From assembly GCA_021792045.1 (NCBI GenBank), contig JAJYVJ010000039.1:1-13412 (forward strand): a stretch of DNA of 13,412 bases, read 5' to 3'. Source of the stretch: Thermoplasmata archaeon (lineage in GTDB: Archaea > Thermoplasmatota > Thermoplasmata > Thermoplasmatales > Thermoplasmataceae). The translations under genes and the position numbers were made by a program. Below the pieces are notes generated by a model, which ran no database searches, was not told the DNA's origin, and saw only the letters and a list, made by a program, of their open reading frames with translations. Positions 1-7,328 of the stretch are shown here, piece after piece; the first letter of the stretch is position 1; each line of letters opens with the position of its first letter.

Positions 1-168
1 GTGATTACATTCAAATAGAAATATTTATAGTTAATAAATTATCGAGCTTTCAATCGATTCCTTACGAACAAACAAATTTTGAGAGCATCATCTTATCTTT
101 ATTCTATACACATTATATATAATTTGTGGAGTGCCAATATGTGTGTATTTGCAAATTAAACCGTTTAA

Positions 169-177
169 TTTATATAA
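169..177 (+). promoter_or_regulatory. TATA box of the four-helix membrane protein gene
   Basis: The sequence TTTATATAA is centred 26 bases before the ATG at 199. That is the spacing expected if transcription starts at or next to the start codon (a leaderless mRNA). No Shine-Dalgarno sequence lies between the box and the ATG. Confidence 0.6.
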
Positions 178-198
178 TAGATATGATATACTCATGTA

Positions 199-1002
199 AT
201 GAGTGACGAGGAAGCGAAGAAAAATTACGCAGACCTTATCTTAACTATTGTTGGTGGGGGATTCATTCTATTCGGGGGGATTTTATTCATTTTCATAAAA
301 TACGTGCCGTCTTCTCTTGCAAATATTATAAAGCCCTTTAATTATTTTTCTGTGAGTTATCTCCTGTTGGGAATTGTCGGTGCGATCGTCGGTGTTATAG
401 TCATGATTCTAGGGGTCCTCTTGGCAAATGATAAGAGACATAAGGTTCCTTTTGGGGTAACTATTATAATATTGGCTCTTGTAAGCATAGTGACCTCTGC
501 TTTTGGAATCGTCGTAGGTGGCGTCCTGGCTCTGATTGGTGGCATGGTTGTTGCTTCTTCTTCTCCAGCATTGGTTGAAGAAGCGAAAATTCCGTCCGAA
601 GTCGCGGAAACGAAAGAAGAAGTTAAACCAGTCACTGCTCCTAAGCCCGTGGATTATTCAGCTTCAAGTGAATCAAGTCCGCTGGTTAAGCCGAAAGTTG
701 GGGAGGAGCTGGTCCCCATCGTAGTGGAACCTCACAATGCTGATCGCCTGAGAGTTCTTGAAAGAACACTTATAGATATCGAAAAATGCCCTGACGGCGG
801 CGAATGGGTGCCTCCGTACAGACGGAAAGACGGTAAATTGGTTAGGGGACACTGCAGAAAGATCAAGGGATACGAAAATATTTCTAAAGGTTCAGTAAAC
901 AAGGAGTACAAGAAACTTCTTAAAGAGCAGGAAGCGGGCCCAAAAGTAATTGGGTACGAGAAAAAGCCGTCCACTGAATCGGAAACCAATGCCACTAAAT
1001 GA
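199..1002 (+). CDS. Four-helix membrane protein with a cytosolic Cys-containing tail (unknown function)
   Basis: A 267-residue protein of unknown function. The first 120 residues form hydrophobic, glycine-rich segments at about 13-34, 52-76 and 84-120. The last is long enough for two helices, so four membrane passes are likely, loosely like DUF4064-type small membrane proteins (a resemblance, not an assignment). A charged, Pro/Glu/Lys-rich linker follows at about 122-175. The soluble tail at about 180-225 carries the pattern CPDGGEWVPPYRRKDG...VRGHC with Cys197 and Cys219. A similar short motif (V-P-x-x-R-x-D-G-x-x-V-x-G-H-x-R) recurs in otherwise unrelated proteins. The tail is probably cytoplasmic because of its Lys/Glu content and free cysteines. 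The ATG is supported by a TATA box 26 bases upstream. The gene converges with the next one and overlaps it by 8 bases. Confident as a gene, not as to role. Confidence 0.8.
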   Translation: MSDEEAKKNYADLILTIVGGGFILFGGILFIFIKYVPSSLANIIKPFNYFSVSYLLLGIVGAIVGVIVMILGVLLANDKRHKVPFGVTIIILALVSIVTSAFGIVVGGVLALIGGMVVASSSPALVEEAKIPSEVAETKEEVKPVTAPKPVDYSASSESSPLVKPKVGEELVPIVVEPHNADRLRVLERTLIDIEKCPDGGEWVPPYRRKDGKLVRGHCRKIKGYENISKGSVNKEYKKLLKEQEAGPKVIGYEKKPSTESETNATK

Positions 1003-1543
1003 AGTGGATAAGGTCCTGTGGGAAATCTTTAACATCTACATATTTCTCGCTTGATAGGGCAACTCCAACATTGTAGCATAACTCAAAGTCATACGGTATG
1101 GGGCCATTTGAAATAAAATATTTTCCACCATTGCGTGTAAAACTATATGCGACATCCATCCTTGATGCGGGAAGCACGATATCGCCTGATATATTCAGAA
1201 GTTTGTCAATGGTATCTTCGCTCGATTGTGGATCAATGACAACTTTAGATGCGCCCGATATCATTGAATCTATCACATCATCAACTCTGTATGATAGATT
1301 AAAGACCACGATTTCTAAAAACTTTGAGATCGAATCATACAACTTAAAATCAGGTTTTCCGCTGATTATGGCGTCATAATCGATCAACATTGCATCCTCC
1401 CATGGAATCGTTGCAAGTGTCTCGTTTGGAGGGATTCCATAAATTTCGTGGTGTTTAATTTTCAGGCAGTTCACAAGTAAGGTACGTTTAATTTGTAGAT
1501 AAATATTCTTAGCTCCATAATGTTCCGTGATAGTGTGTAACAA
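995..1543 (-). CDS. HisA-like TIM-barrel-fold protein, divergent and shortened
   Basis: A 182-residue protein. The middle (about residues 48-122) follows the layout of archaeal HisA-related proteins. There is a strand ending in IDYDAI (cf. the usual DLDAI), then EIVVFNLSYRVDDVID (cf. the VDAGIR-D strand-helix), then ISGASKVVIDPQ (cf. G-A-x-x-V-V-x-G-T) and a following GDIVLP strand. HisA itself is about 240 residues, and its catalytic acids and phosphate-binding glycines are not evident here. So this is probably a HisA-family relative without histidine-biosynthesis activity; the real role is unknown. The open frame begins at a TTG at 1543, but a TATA-like AATATTTATC (1498-1507) lies 29 bases before an in-frame GTG at 1474. 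The HisA-like first strand begins near there, so 1474 is a serious alternative start. The gene ends inside the convergent membrane protein gene. Confidence 0.6.
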   Translation of the reverse strand: MLHTITEHYGAKNIYLQIKRTLLVNCLKIKHHEIYGIPPNETLATIPWEDAMLIDYDAIISGKPDFKLYDSISKFLEIVVFNLSYRVDDVIDSMISGASKVVIDPQSSEDTIDKLLNISGDIVLPASRMDVAYSFTRNGGKYFISNGPIPYDFELCYNVGVALSSEKYVDVKDFPQDLIHFI

Positions 1544-1654
1544 TATAGCTATATTTTGTTCTTATCCAGGCATGTCGGAAAAACTGAAAATTTCATTATA
1601 TTTGATTCATCAATAATTTAGCTTCTATTCGCTCTTGATTTCTCTTTAGAAAAA

Positions 1655-1662
1655 TTATTTAA
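1655..1662 (+). promoter_or_regulatory. TATA box of the UspA-domain gene
   Basis: TTATTTAA is centred about 25 bases before the ATG at 1684, which implies a leaderless transcript. The 1544-1683 gap is a divergent promoter region shared with the HisA-like gene. Confidence 0.5.
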
Positions 1663-1683
1663 CAAAGATGACATGAATATTTC

Positions 1684-2502
1684 ATGATCCAGTCATCTAA
1701 AGTTCACCATTTTAAAGTTGAAAAAATCCTAGTTCCCATGGCAAAAGGGAGTACATCCGCTGTTGTCTTGAACCTGGCTTTTTCACTCTCAAAGATTTTT
1801 GGCAGTGAAATAACAGCTCTTACTGTCAAGGAGGAAATCAAAGAAATAACTTGGAGTGATAAAATCTCAGTGGTCGTAAGCGCCTACAAGGATGGGCTGG
1901 AGAATGACGTTAAGGTTGTGCCAAAGGTACGTACTTCAAAGGCAGTTAAATTTGGCATTGTAGAGGAAGCAAAATCTCGGGGATATGACCTAATTCTGAT
2001 CGCGACGTTCAAAAGGTCTATGTTTTCAGCTTCTGTTTTCGGGAACATTGGTGATTATGTTCTGAAGCATTCTGATGTTCCAGTTGGCCTGATAAACACA
2101 AACAAGGAAGCACCGAAATATAAAACCATCCTTATCCCTCTTTCGGAACAACTTGTAGAAAAAGATTCCATACTCTTTGCACTTAATGTTAAGAAAGCCC
2201 TTAGCTGCAAGTTAATTATGGCCGACCTTAGAGATTATGATGAGAAGCCTTCTCAGAAATTCGCTTCTTTGATCGACAATATAGGTGAAATAATATCCAA
2301 CTTTGGTGAAGGAATCAGCATTGTGAGATCTCACAGAAAGTCTAACCTTTCGGAAGAGCTCTTGCAAATAACCAAAGAAAACAGTATTGACGCGATAGCT
2401 ATCGGGATAAAGGAAACCGGTAACCATAGAATACGATACAGCTCGCTTTTAAAGGGTCTGATCAAGGGAACTGATCAAGATATCATTGTTTACAAGAAGT
2501 GA
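1684..2502 (+). CDS. Tandem UspA-domain protein facing kdpC
   Basis: A 272-residue cytoplasmic protein with two universal stress protein folds. Domain 1 (about 11-138) begins with the strand KILVPMAKGS and ends with FGNIGDYVLKHSDVPVGLI, the usual helix-strand end of a UspA domain. Domain 2 (about 146-271) begins with KTILIPLSEQ and ends with LLKGLIKGTDQDIIVY. The ATP-binding pattern G-x2-G-x9-G-S/T is not intact: the first domain has ATFKRSMFSASVFGN, the second GIKETGNHRIRYSS. Nucleotide binding is therefore doubtful, at least in its standard form. The gene is tail-to-tail with kdpC across 92 bases. UspA folds occur in KdpD sensors and at the ends of transporters, so a role in sensing or tuning K+ uptake is a reasonable inference, not a demonstration. 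The ATG is supported by the TATA box at 1655-1662. Confidence 0.85.
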   Translation: MIQSSKVHHFKVEKILVPMAKGSTSAVVLNLAFSLSKIFGSEITALTVKEEIKEITWSDKISVVVSAYKDGLENDVKVVPKVRTSKAVKFGIVEEAKSRGYDLILIATFKRSMFSASVFGNIGDYVLKHSDVPVGLINTNKEAPKYKTILIPLSEQLVEKDSILFALNVKKALSCKLIMADLRDYDEKPSQKFASLIDNIGEIISNFGEGISIVRSHRKSNLSEELLQITKENSIDAIAIGIKETGNHRIRYSSLLKGLIKGTDQDIIVYKK

Positions 2503-2541
2503 AAAATCGTCAGTCCACTGGCTCATGAGAATTATATCCGA

Positions 2542-2550
2542 TTTTTTTTT
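2542..2550 (+). terminator. T-run terminator after the UspA-domain gene
   Basis: Nine consecutive T lie 40 bases after the stop codon of the UspA gene, in the gap before the convergent kdpC. A U-run of this length is a typical intrinsic termination signal in archaea. On the opposite strand the only comparable run after kdpC is T5 (A5 at 2503-2507), so kdp transcripts may read to or slightly into the UspA gene end. Confidence 0.55.
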
Positions 2551-2594
2551 ACTTGATCATAACACTCCAATTTCATTAAGTATAAATGCGGTAC

Positions 2595-3239
2595 CTAATC
2601 CAGATAGTTCGAAGGAAGCGCTTTGAGATTCATTAGGTAGTCAATTATGGCAAAATTAAGAAACACGGTGTTGACATAATACGATCCGAAGAATGGAAAA
2701 TTCTGTTTCTTGTTCTCATTAATTTTGCTCATGAGGAAATTGGTAATGTTTTTCACTCCAATGTCTAAACTTCTGTTTTCCAGTAAATCATGTATAGATA
2801 TTGATATCCTGTTTACTTGATCAGTAGCTCCCTGTAATGGTATGTTAGGATCCAGGCCAGATCCAGAAAAAGATACCATGCCTTCTGGTATCTGAGATAA
2901 GTTTATGCCAGGATTTTCTTTCTCAAATTCCTTTATATATTTATCCGTTAGATTAAACATCGCACTGCTGTCAAGGGAACAACTTCCACCTCCTGTCTGG
3001 CTCAGGTTGTATGATATTGCCGAGGGCCTTGGCTGAAAGAAGATCGAGCTGTTAAATGCTTCCGCCAGAAGGTATGATCCGTATATCTTCCCACCTATTT
3101 TTACAGGGCTTCCGGTAGATTGGTTTGGCAGGGCTTTTTCGGTGATTACAGACATGACAGTTGGAAAAGCAAAACCCATCACAAAAAGAACGACAATTGC
3201 CAAAGCTACGGGTTTTATGAAGGTTCTAATTTTCACCAT
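2595..3239 (-). CDS. kdpC: K+-transporting ATPase subunit KdpC
   Basis: The small stabilising subunit of the KdpFABC potassium pump; in the family it increases the affinity of the complex for ATP and contacts KdpA and KdpB. The protein has 214 residues, slightly longer than the usual 190 or so. A single membrane anchor spans about residues 8-30. Family motifs are intact: FFQPRPSAISY (67-77), a glycine-rich TGGGS (82-86), FSGSGLDPNIP (124-134) and QVNRIS (141-146). The C-terminal YYVNTVFLNF matches the usual end of KdpC with its VN-x-x-x-LN. It is the last gene of the operon. Its ATG lies inside the end of kdpB (ATGGTGA, 7 shared bases), with a GGGGTGG just before it acting as a probable ribosome site. 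The outside part has several Asn-x-Ser/Thr sequons. Confidence 0.97.
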   Translation of the reverse strand: MVKIRTFIKPVALAIVVLFVMGFAFPTVMSVITEKALPNQSTGSPVKIGGKIYGSYLLAEAFNSSIFFQPRPSAISYNLSQTGGGSCSLDSSAMFNLTDKYIKEFEKENPGINLSQIPEGMVSFSGSGLDPNIPLQGATDQVNRISISIHDLLENRSLDIGVKNITNFLMSKINENKKQNFPFFGSYYVNTVFLNFAIIDYLMNLKALPSNYLD

Positions 3240-5227
3240 ACCACCCCACTAGCGATCAATATCATATATATCACTTTTATAGCTATGAACGGCAGTATAA
3301 CGCCGCCAAGACCGTAAATAAGTACGTTCCTTCTTAAGAGTTCATTCACAGATGATGGCTTGTACCGGACTCCTCTCAGGGCAAGAGGGATCAGGGCAAT
3401 GAGAATTACTGTATTAAAAATTAAAGCAGAAGTTATTGCAACAATAGGATTTGTAAGATCGAGTAGATTCAGGAAATCCAGTGATGAGAAGGTGGCGAAA
3501 ATTGCAGGGACTATTACAAAATATTTCGATAGATCATTTGCGATACTAAATGTGGTCAGAGAGCCACGAGTAATAAGAATCTGTTTTCCAAGGAAAATTA
3601 CATCCATAAGCTTTGTTGGGTCATTCTCTAAATCAACCATGTTTGCTGCCTCTTTTGCAGCTGCTGTTCCGCTATTCATTGCCATACCAACGTCAGCCTT
3701 AGCCAGTGCAGGTGCATCATTGGTCCCATCGCCAACCATTGCTACCATCCTTTGTTGTTCTTTTTCTTTAACGACTACGTTGTACTTGTCCATAGGTTTA
3801 CTGTTTGCTATGTAATCTGTTATTCCTATCTGGCTGCATATATATTTTGCAGTGATTTCGTCATCACCGGTGCACATTATAGGTTTGATATTCATGTTCT
3901 TTAATCTTTCAAGCCTCTGTCTTATCCCAGGCTTAAGTATATCTGAGAGCTCAATAACGCCAATGAACTTCTTGTTTCTGGTAACAGTAAGTGCAGTGCT
4001 TCCCCTCAGGGAAATATCCTTGCATATGCTGTCTATGTACTTATCCGACAGATCATAAAGGCTCCTAAGAGCGTTATACGATCCTTTCATTATCTCCTCT
4101 TTATTTCCATTAATACCACTGAATTTTGTATCGGACGAGAAAGGGATAAATTTGAACGATTTCAAATTAGATTCGCTTATCTTTATCCCTTCTTTCTCCG
4201 CAAGTTTGACTATGGACATACCCTCCTTGGTTCTATCCTGCAAAGAAGCCATAGCACAGTATTTTACGAACTTCTTGTAGTCTACGCCCTGATTTGGATA
4301 GAATTTTACGGCGCCTCTTTCTCCAACTGTTATAGTTCCCGTCTTGTCAAGGATTATGGTATCTATATCTCCAGCGTTTTCTACGGCTTTCCCACTTTTT
4401 GCAATTATATTGTGCGAAGATATCTTATTAATTGCTGAAATTCCAATAGCAGGTATCAAGCCTCCTATTGTGGTAGGTATTAATGCAACCAAAAGGACTA
4501 TTAGTATTATCAAATCGGGTTTCACTCCAGCAAAACCTGAAACCGCGAAGAGTGCAGCAGTAACAATCATAAATATGAGGGTAATTCCAGAGAGCAAAAC
4601 TTGCAGTGAAATTTCGTTTGGTGTCTTTTCTCTCTCTGCTGTCTGGACTATTGAAATCATCTGATCTATGAACGTTTCACCTTCATTTGCAGTAACAAGA
4701 ACCTTAATTTTATCGGTAAGAAGTACCGTCGATCCTGTTACGCTGTCTCCAAGTATTTTTCTGACCGGTCTGGATTCTCCTGTCACGCTGGATTCGTTAA
4801 CATAACCTGTTCCGTCAATTACCTCCCCGTCGGTAGGAATTATGTCATTCGCCTCAACGATTACAACGTCCCCTCTCTTCAAATCTGGGGAGTTAACTTC
4901 GACAATCTTCTTTCCATCAACCTTTTTAGCCGGAGTATTTCTCTTCAAGGCTCTTAAGGAATCTGTGATAGCCTTGCTTTTTCCCTCAGAGATTGCAGTG
5001 CTTACATTTGAGGCGAAGACTGTAAGAAATAACAATACTATGACTGCAACATAGAATTCTCTGTAAGTGAGCGTAACAGGAAGACCGAAATAACCGGGAA
5101 TTATTGCGGCTATAATTGAAACTATGAACGCCAACTCTGTGACGAACATTACGGGATTATGCCTGAGGAATCTGGGGTCAAAATCCTTCAATGAATCCAG
5201 TATGATTTCTTTAATTTTGATCTTCAT
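3233..5227 (-). CDS. kdpB: K+-transporting P-type ATPase catalytic subunit KdpB
   Basis: The ATP-hydrolysing P-type subunit that drives K+ import through KdpA. With the chosen ATG it has 664 residues (E. coli KdpB has 682). Visible motifs are: PTDG (131-134) and VTGES (148-152) in the actuator domain; PTTIGGL (251-257) in the membrane; DKTGT (294-298) with phosphorylated Asp294; KGSYNA in the nucleotide domain; TGDD (453-456); and GDGTNDAP (499-506). NDLSKYF (564-570) carries the charged Asp/Lys pair that couples the pump to the transport tunnel. The TGES serine, phosphorylated to inhibit the E. coli pump, is kept as Ser152. The open frame extends 13 codons further to 5266, but the ATG at 5227 has a strong AGGAGG (5234-5239) six bases before it. 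It also overlaps the kdpA stop by one base (TAATG), so 5227 is the better start. Confidence 0.97.
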   Translation of the reverse strand: MKIKIKEIILDSLKDFDPRFLRHNPVMFVTELAFIVSIIAAIIPGYFGLPVTLTYREFYVAVIVLLFLTVFASNVSTAISEGKSKAITDSLRALKRNTPAKKVDGKKIVEVNSPDLKRGDVVIVEANDIIPTDGEVIDGTGYVNESSVTGESRPVRKILGDSVTGSTVLLTDKIKVLVTANEGETFIDQMISIVQTAEREKTPNEISLQVLLSGITLIFMIVTAALFAVSGFAGVKPDLIILIVLLVALIPTTIGGLIPAIGISAINKISSHNIIAKSGKAVENAGDIDTIILDKTGTITVGERGAVKFYPNQGVDYKKFVKYCAMASLQDRTKEGMSIVKLAEKEGIKISESNLKSFKFIPFSSDTKFSGINGNKEEIMKGSYNALRSLYDLSDKYIDSICKDISLRGSTALTVTRNKKFIGVIELSDILKPGIRQRLERLKNMNIKPIMCTGDDEITAKYICSQIGITDYIANSKPMDKYNVVVKEKEQQRMVAMVGDGTNDAPALAKADVGMAMNSGTAAAKEAANMVDLENDPTKLMDVIFLGKQILITRGSLTTFSIANDLSKYFVIVPAIFATFSSLDFLNLLDLTNPIVAITSALIFNTVILIALIPLALRGVRYKPSSVNELLRRNVLIYGLGGVILPFIAIKVIYMILIASGVVW

Positions 5228-6996
5228 TATACCCCTCCTATGAGGAGGCCGAAAGAGTGCCCCCAAGCCTCAAATGGTCCTACAGCAAGTATCGGAAAGA
5301 AGGAAAGCACTCCAAGAAGGATCATCGTGGAAAAAAGCATGAGACCAAAAGTGAAGGATCCAGTATCTATGGATCTACCCAACTGTACCTTTGGAATTTT
5401 ATATGCAAATGATTGTGCAACAGCAAGCTGGAAAAACATCAAAAGATACCTTCCAAGTAACATAGTCACGCCCTCAACATAGTTCAAATACGGTTGGTTA
5501 ACAGTGAATCCACCCATTGCAGATCCGTTGTTAGAAGCCGCTGAAGCAAATTCATAGAATATCTCCGTTATGATGTCCGATCTTGGATTAGTAAAAGGTG
5601 CAAGGATATGCGGAAGAAAGAAAATTGTAATGCCAAATGGTATGAGAATCAGAAGAGGATGGGTAACCAGCGATAACGTGGAGTACTTTATTTCCTTTGA
5701 TCCGATTTTCAAACTCATCAATTCAGGGAGCTTTCCTACCATTAAGGCAGTTATAAATATGGCAAATATGACGTACATGAATATATTGAGAACACCCGTG
5801 CCGATACCGCCAAGCGGGTCGTTCAAAATAAGGTTTCCAAGCACACCTAGGATACCTGCAGGCGTGAAAGTAAGTAGCTGTGTCGCCGCAGCACCTGTAG
5901 AAGTGAATACGGCCCCAGTTGAAAAGATCGAGCTCTGGGAAAGGCCTATAGCAGTCTCTTTGCCTACCATGTTTCCGTTATAAATTATCCCAAGCATGGA
6001 TAACTGAGGAATGCCAACATACTCGCCGAAGAAGGTCATGAACGTGGTGAAAAGGAATATGCCCAGCAATACACCTATTAACATATTCACGAATCTTTTG
6101 TCGTTAAATATGTAACGAAGAGACATCAACGATCCTAAAGGGATGATCGTGAAACTTACGAATTCAACCAGGTTTGATATCCAGTTAGGGTTTTCAAATG
6201 GTGATGCCGCGTTCGCCCCGTAAAATCCCCCGCCATTTGTACCTATATTCTTTATCGCTTCCCATGTTGCTACAGGCCCAAGTGGAACTTTGAAAATAGA
6301 GTTGGAAAGAATAGGATGTACAATAACATAAGGCTGTATTGTCTGAGGTACCCCTAGTGGAAGTAGAATTATGGTGACGATTAGAGTAAGGGGAAAAATC
6401 AGATATATTATAGCAACTAGGAAATCATGATAGAAGTTACCGAGATAGCCGTCATCATTCTTGATGCCATGAATAAATGCCTTCGAAGCAGCAAAACCTG
6501 TCCCTGCACTAAGAAACATGAGGCCCGTAAGGACGAACGTTGTTGAGAAATAGGAAAGATGCAATGGATTTGAATAGTTCTGCAGGTCTGTATTCGTTAA
6601 AAAACTGGTTACTGTATTGAACACCAGTGAAGGGCTATATTGATAATAAGAGCCGAAAAACGGGATTTTATTCTGAAAATAGAGAAAAAGGAACGCTATA
6701 ATACCAGCGGAGGCGTTGAATAGGACTAGAGTCAGGAAATACTCTCTCAACTTCATCTTTTTAGATGAATCTTCTCCAAATAATTTCTCAGCAAATAGCA
6801 AAATAGGCTTAAGTATCCTGTCAACTGAAGTCTTTCTGTCAAGATATATGCTGCTTATGTAGCCGGAAATCAGATAGGCGAAAATCAGCATTATCAATAT
6901 GTAAATTATGATTATTATGGCGCCAGAGACCAATCGGTTCTGGAGAAAAAAAGTGCCCCAAAAGGAACCATTACCACTTACGTCTAAATTAGTCAA
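5227..6996 (-). CDS. kdpA: K+-transporting ATPase K+-channel subunit KdpA
   Basis: The potassium-selective, SKT-superfamily channel-like subunit of KdpFABC. It has 589 residues against 557 in E. coli, with about ten membrane segments. The four pore loops can be recognised: LTNTDLQNYS (133-142), GTNGGGFYGANAASPFENPN (252-271, the most conserved KdpA signature), FTSTGAAATQ (364-373) and ASAASNNGSAMGG (484-496). The segment ALMVGKLPEL (417-426) matches the family's MVGRTPEY region in changed form. The C-terminal LSFFPILAVGP is also typical. Translation begins at TTG (6996), whose TTGA overlaps the kdpF stop by four bases. GGAG lies about ten bases upstream. The overlap points to translational coupling with kdpF. 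Confidence 0.97.
   Translation of the reverse strand: MTNLDVSGNGSFWGTFFLQNRLVSGAIIIIIYILIMLIFAYLISGYISSIYLDRKTSVDRILKPILLFAEKLFGEDSSKKMKLREYFLTLVLFNASAGIIAFLFLYFQNKIPFFGSYYQYSPSLVFNTVTSFLTNTDLQNYSNPLHLSYFSTTFVLTGLMFLSAGTGFAASKAFIHGIKNDDGYLGNFYHDFLVAIIYLIFPLTLIVTIILLPLGVPQTIQPYVIVHPILSNSIFKVPLGPVATWEAIKNIGTNGGGFYGANAASPFENPNWISNLVEFVSFTIIPLGSLMSLRYIFNDKRFVNMLIGVLLGIFLFTTFMTFFGEYVGIPQLSMLGIIYNGNMVGKETAIGLSQSSIFSTGAVFTSTGAAATQLLTFTPAGILGVLGNLILNDPLGGIGTGVLNIFMYVIFAIFITALMVGKLPELMSLKIGSKEIKYSTLSLVTHPLLILIPFGITIFFLPHILAPFTNPRSDIITEIFYEFASAASNNGSAMGGFTVNQPYLNYVEGVTMLLGRYLLMFFQLAVAQSFAYKIPKVQLGRSIDTGSFTFGLMLFSTMILLGVLSFFPILAVGPFEAWGHSFGLLIGGV
5232..5239 (-). promoter_or_regulatory. Strong ribosome binding site deciding the kdpB start
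   Basis: AGGAGGGG on the minus strand, within the last codons of kdpA. AGGAGG is separated by six bases from the ATG at 5227. It selects that ATG over the upstream in-frame ATG at 5266 and fits the pattern that internal operon genes here use Shine-Dalgarno initiation. Confidence 0.75.
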
Positions 6997-7082
6997 AATT
7001 TCTCAGCTCCGACTATTGCATAGATAAGGTATATTACAAGGCCAAATACTATAAGGCCCAATGCGAGGTATGCTACAATCAT
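6993..7082 (-). CDS. kdpF: KdpF, 29-residue membrane subunit of the Kdp pump
   Basis: A very short gene. It encodes 29 residues beginning MIVAYLALGL and ending YLIYAIVGAEKF: one hydrophobic helix with the Y-L-x-Y-A-(L/I)-x-x-A-E-x-F ending of bacterial KdpF. In E. coli this peptide sits in the membrane against KdpA and KdpB and stabilises the complex. Position agrees: it is the first cistron, it ends in a TTGA overlap with the kdpA start, and the order is FABC. The ATG at 7082 lies about five bases after the transcription start predicted from the TATA box at 7109-7118, so the leader is almost absent. The ATG a little further upstream (near 7099) is out of frame. Confidence 0.9.
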   Translation of the reverse strand: MIVAYLALGLIVFGLVIYLIYAIVGAEKF

Positions 7083-7108
7083 CGGTTTCTCGCATTAATG
7101 CAACACGC

Positions 7109-7118
7109 ATATTTAAAA
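7109..7118 (-). promoter_or_regulatory. TATA box of the kdpFABC operon
   Basis: On the minus strand this reads TTTTAAATAT, centred 31 bases before the kdpF ATG, so the start of transcription is predicted near 7087. An imperfect inverted repeat (ACACGCAT on the left, ATGTGT on the right, read on the plus strand) flanks the box at about 7104-7124. A repressor could sit there, but this is speculation from symmetry alone. Confidence 0.5.
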
Positions 7119-7128
7119 ATGTGTAAAT

Positions 7129-7276
7129 ACCTCTTTGACGACTAAATTTATGCGTCTTCAGGCACTAAGACGAATATAAAACAAAAGATGGCAAGTGTTT
7201 GACACTCGAGGAGTTCCGAAAGCTTGAAAGCAAAGAAACGTCTTGCGTGATTTTTATCACTACTTTCTGACCCCTA
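7129..7276. promoter_or_regulatory. Inverted-repeat-rich region upstream of kdpF
   Basis: The 246 bases between the elp3 stop and the kdpF start hold no convincing gene. Four short inverted repeats are visible on the plus strand: CGTCTT..8..AAGACG (about 7153-7172), AGTGT-TTG-ACACT (about 7194-7206), GTGAT-TTTT-ATCAC (about 7247-7260) and CCCT-A-AGGG (about 7272-7280). A further CGTCTT lies near 7229. They lie 40 to 170 bases upstream of the kdp TATA box and also in the 3' region of elp3. They could be regulator sites for kdp or RNA hairpins at the elp3 transcript end. Arms of four to six bases are short enough to arise by chance. Confidence 0.3.
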
Positions 7277-7328
7277 AGGGTTTAGACCATCTCATAATTT
7301 AGAATGACTAGATAGAGAATGAGTAGCG

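Noticed and set aside
1..198. Gene or CRISPR leader at the left edge
   Set aside because: AT-rich, no open frame and no repeat array; only TATA-like sequence and the promoter of the gene at 199.
3360..5054. Plus-strand open frames of 68 to 151 codons opposite kdpB
   Set aside because: They are antisense to a full-length, motif-complete KdpB and have no promoter or family resemblance.
5240..5983. Plus-strand open frames opposite kdpA
   Set aside because: Antisense shadows of a well-conserved KdpA; composition is that of reverse-translated membrane helices.
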